Source: Flavobacteriia bacterium (lineage in GTDB: Bacteria; Bacteroidota; Bacteroidia; Flavobacteriales; Flavobacteriaceae). From it: a stretch of 5,769 nucleotides of DNA. Below are positions 5,451 to 5,769 of the stretch, in pieces; the stretch's first letter is position 1; each line of letters begins with the position of its first letter. Location of the stretch: assembly GCA_011330545.1 (NCBI GenBank), contig DRQI01000526.1, positions 1 through 5,769 of the forward strand, read 5' to 3'. Made by a program: the position numbers and the translations under genes. A model generated the notes under the pieces. That model ran no database searches, was not told the DNA's origin, and saw nothing but the letters and a program-made list of their open reading frames with translations.

Positions 5451-5468
5451 AAGGCTTCTAAGGCCTTG
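5450..5468. repeat. 6-bp stem hairpin next to the alternating 7-mers
   Basis: CAAGGC (5450-5455) and GCCTTG (5463-5468) are perfect inverted copies separated by 7 bases. The hairpin directly continues the 5415-5450 structure, sharing base 5450. Confidence 0.4.
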
Positions 5469-5703
5469 TGGGAATGTCTTTACTATTTTGTGCTGATTTA
5501 AATAGCACATAGCCTGTAAAACAAACTTAGGTTGGTCTTGTAAAATTACACCAACTGTCATTCAAAAGAACATTGCATTTTAATAACCGCAGCGCCCGGC
5601 ATCCCATTGTTGGCCTTCTTTGATGTTAAGCTATGCTGGCACTTTGCAACTGAGGTTTAATGACGCCTTCTTTTATTATTTACTAAAATGGGTATAGAGC
5701 CAA

Positions 5704-5769
5704 CTATATTTCAAAACGAACCCCTACAACAAAATTTCTGCCTATATTTTGGATACCGTCATTCTTTAG
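5704..5769 (-). CDS. C-terminal end of a probable TonB-dependent outer-membrane receptor (partial)
   Basis: The last 21 codons and the TAG stop (5704-5706) of a gene entering from the right edge. The peptide ends NIGRNFVVGVRFEI, preceded by a DG turn. A GRNF start to a final strand of alternating hydrophobic residues that ends in an aromatic-charged-hydrophobic tail is the usual form of the last beta-strand of TonB-dependent receptors in Bacteroidota, where it serves as the barrel-closing and Bam-recognition signal. The terminal residue is Ile, not the more common Phe. The fragment is short, so another outer-membrane barrel remains possible. No clear terminator hairpin follows in 5562-5703. 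Confidence 0.55.
   Translation of the reverse strand, partial: LKNDGIQNIGRNFVVGVRFEI

Larger units (their letters stand above)
5219..5561 (-). other. Hairpin-rich stretch with two weak overlapping frames, probably non-coding
   Basis: Two minus-strand frames exist here: 5364-5561 (65 codons, starting MTVGVILQDQPKF) and 5219-5452 (77 codons). They overlap by about 90 bases in different frames. Neither shows a domain, a signal peptide or a convincing start signal that I recognise. The same bases carry several short perfect hairpins, described separately, and the peptide of the second frame is largely a by-product of them. A frameshifted gene remnant joining the two frames is conceivable. I favour a structured repeat region lying between the TonB-dependent receptor end and the fold-back element. 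Confidence 0.3.

Noticed and set aside
4930..5470. CRISPR array
   Set aside because: The repeats are palindromic and of differing sequence, without regular direct repeats and spacers.

Overview
The window looks like a chromosomal segment from a Bacteroidota bacterium, most likely class Flavobacteriia. The DNA is AT-rich. Several genes are preceded by the Bacteroidota-type -7 element TAnnTTTG (TATATTTG twice, TACCTTTG once) instead of Shine-Dalgarno sites. The protein set fits: an ABC-2 type ATPase starting (M)ETILSLKNL, a hotdog thioesterase and an isochorismate synthase of the menaquinone pathway, and the apparent C-terminus of a TonB-dependent receptor. The assignment rests on these sequence traits only.

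Layout. Positions 1-674 (minus) hold the N-terminal 224 residues of an ABC transporter ATPase that runs off the left edge and starts at TTG. Positions 675-1104 are non-coding. They contain a perfect TATATTTG promoter box for the ABC gene and then a 281-bp cassette (821-1101) with 12-bp perfect terminal inverted repeats beginning GTAA. The cassette is flanked by an 8-bp direct repeat (7/8 identical), the signature of an IS66-type non-autonomous insertion or remnant. It abuts the stop codon of the next gene. Positions 1105-1614 (minus) encode a plasmid pRiA4b ORF-3-like protein with an acidic tail. This gene diverges from a plus-strand cluster: a MenI/PaaI-type hotdog thioesterase (1720-2136), a membrane-anchored alpha/beta hydrolase (2146-3003) and isochorismate synthase (3028-4089). 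A convergent class I SAM-dependent methyltransferase lies at 4109-4795 (minus).

Positions 4796-5703 contain no convincing gene. They are unusually rich in palindromes: a hairpin with 17-nt arms inside 4941-4999, a roughly 183-bp imperfect fold-back at 5027-5209, and a set of smaller hairpins at 5272-5468, some built from alternating complementary 7-mers. Weak minus-strand frames at 5219-5561 overlap the hairpins and are probably not genes. The stretches 675-812, 4809-4930 and 5562-5703 show nothing else that I can name. The right edge (5704-5769, minus) carries the last 21 codons of a probable TonB-dependent receptor.

How the genes may work together: the thioesterase and isochorismate synthase both fit menaquinone biosynthesis, since MenF makes isochorismate from chorismate and MenI hydrolyses DHNA-CoA. 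The hydrolase between them is not an obvious MenH because it carries an N-terminal membrane anchor. A complete promoter overlapping the end of the hydrolase gene suggests that isochorismate synthase can be transcribed on its own. I see no clear novel multi-gene system. The most unexplained sequence is the palindrome block at 4930-5470 and the small inverted-repeat cassette at 821-1101.
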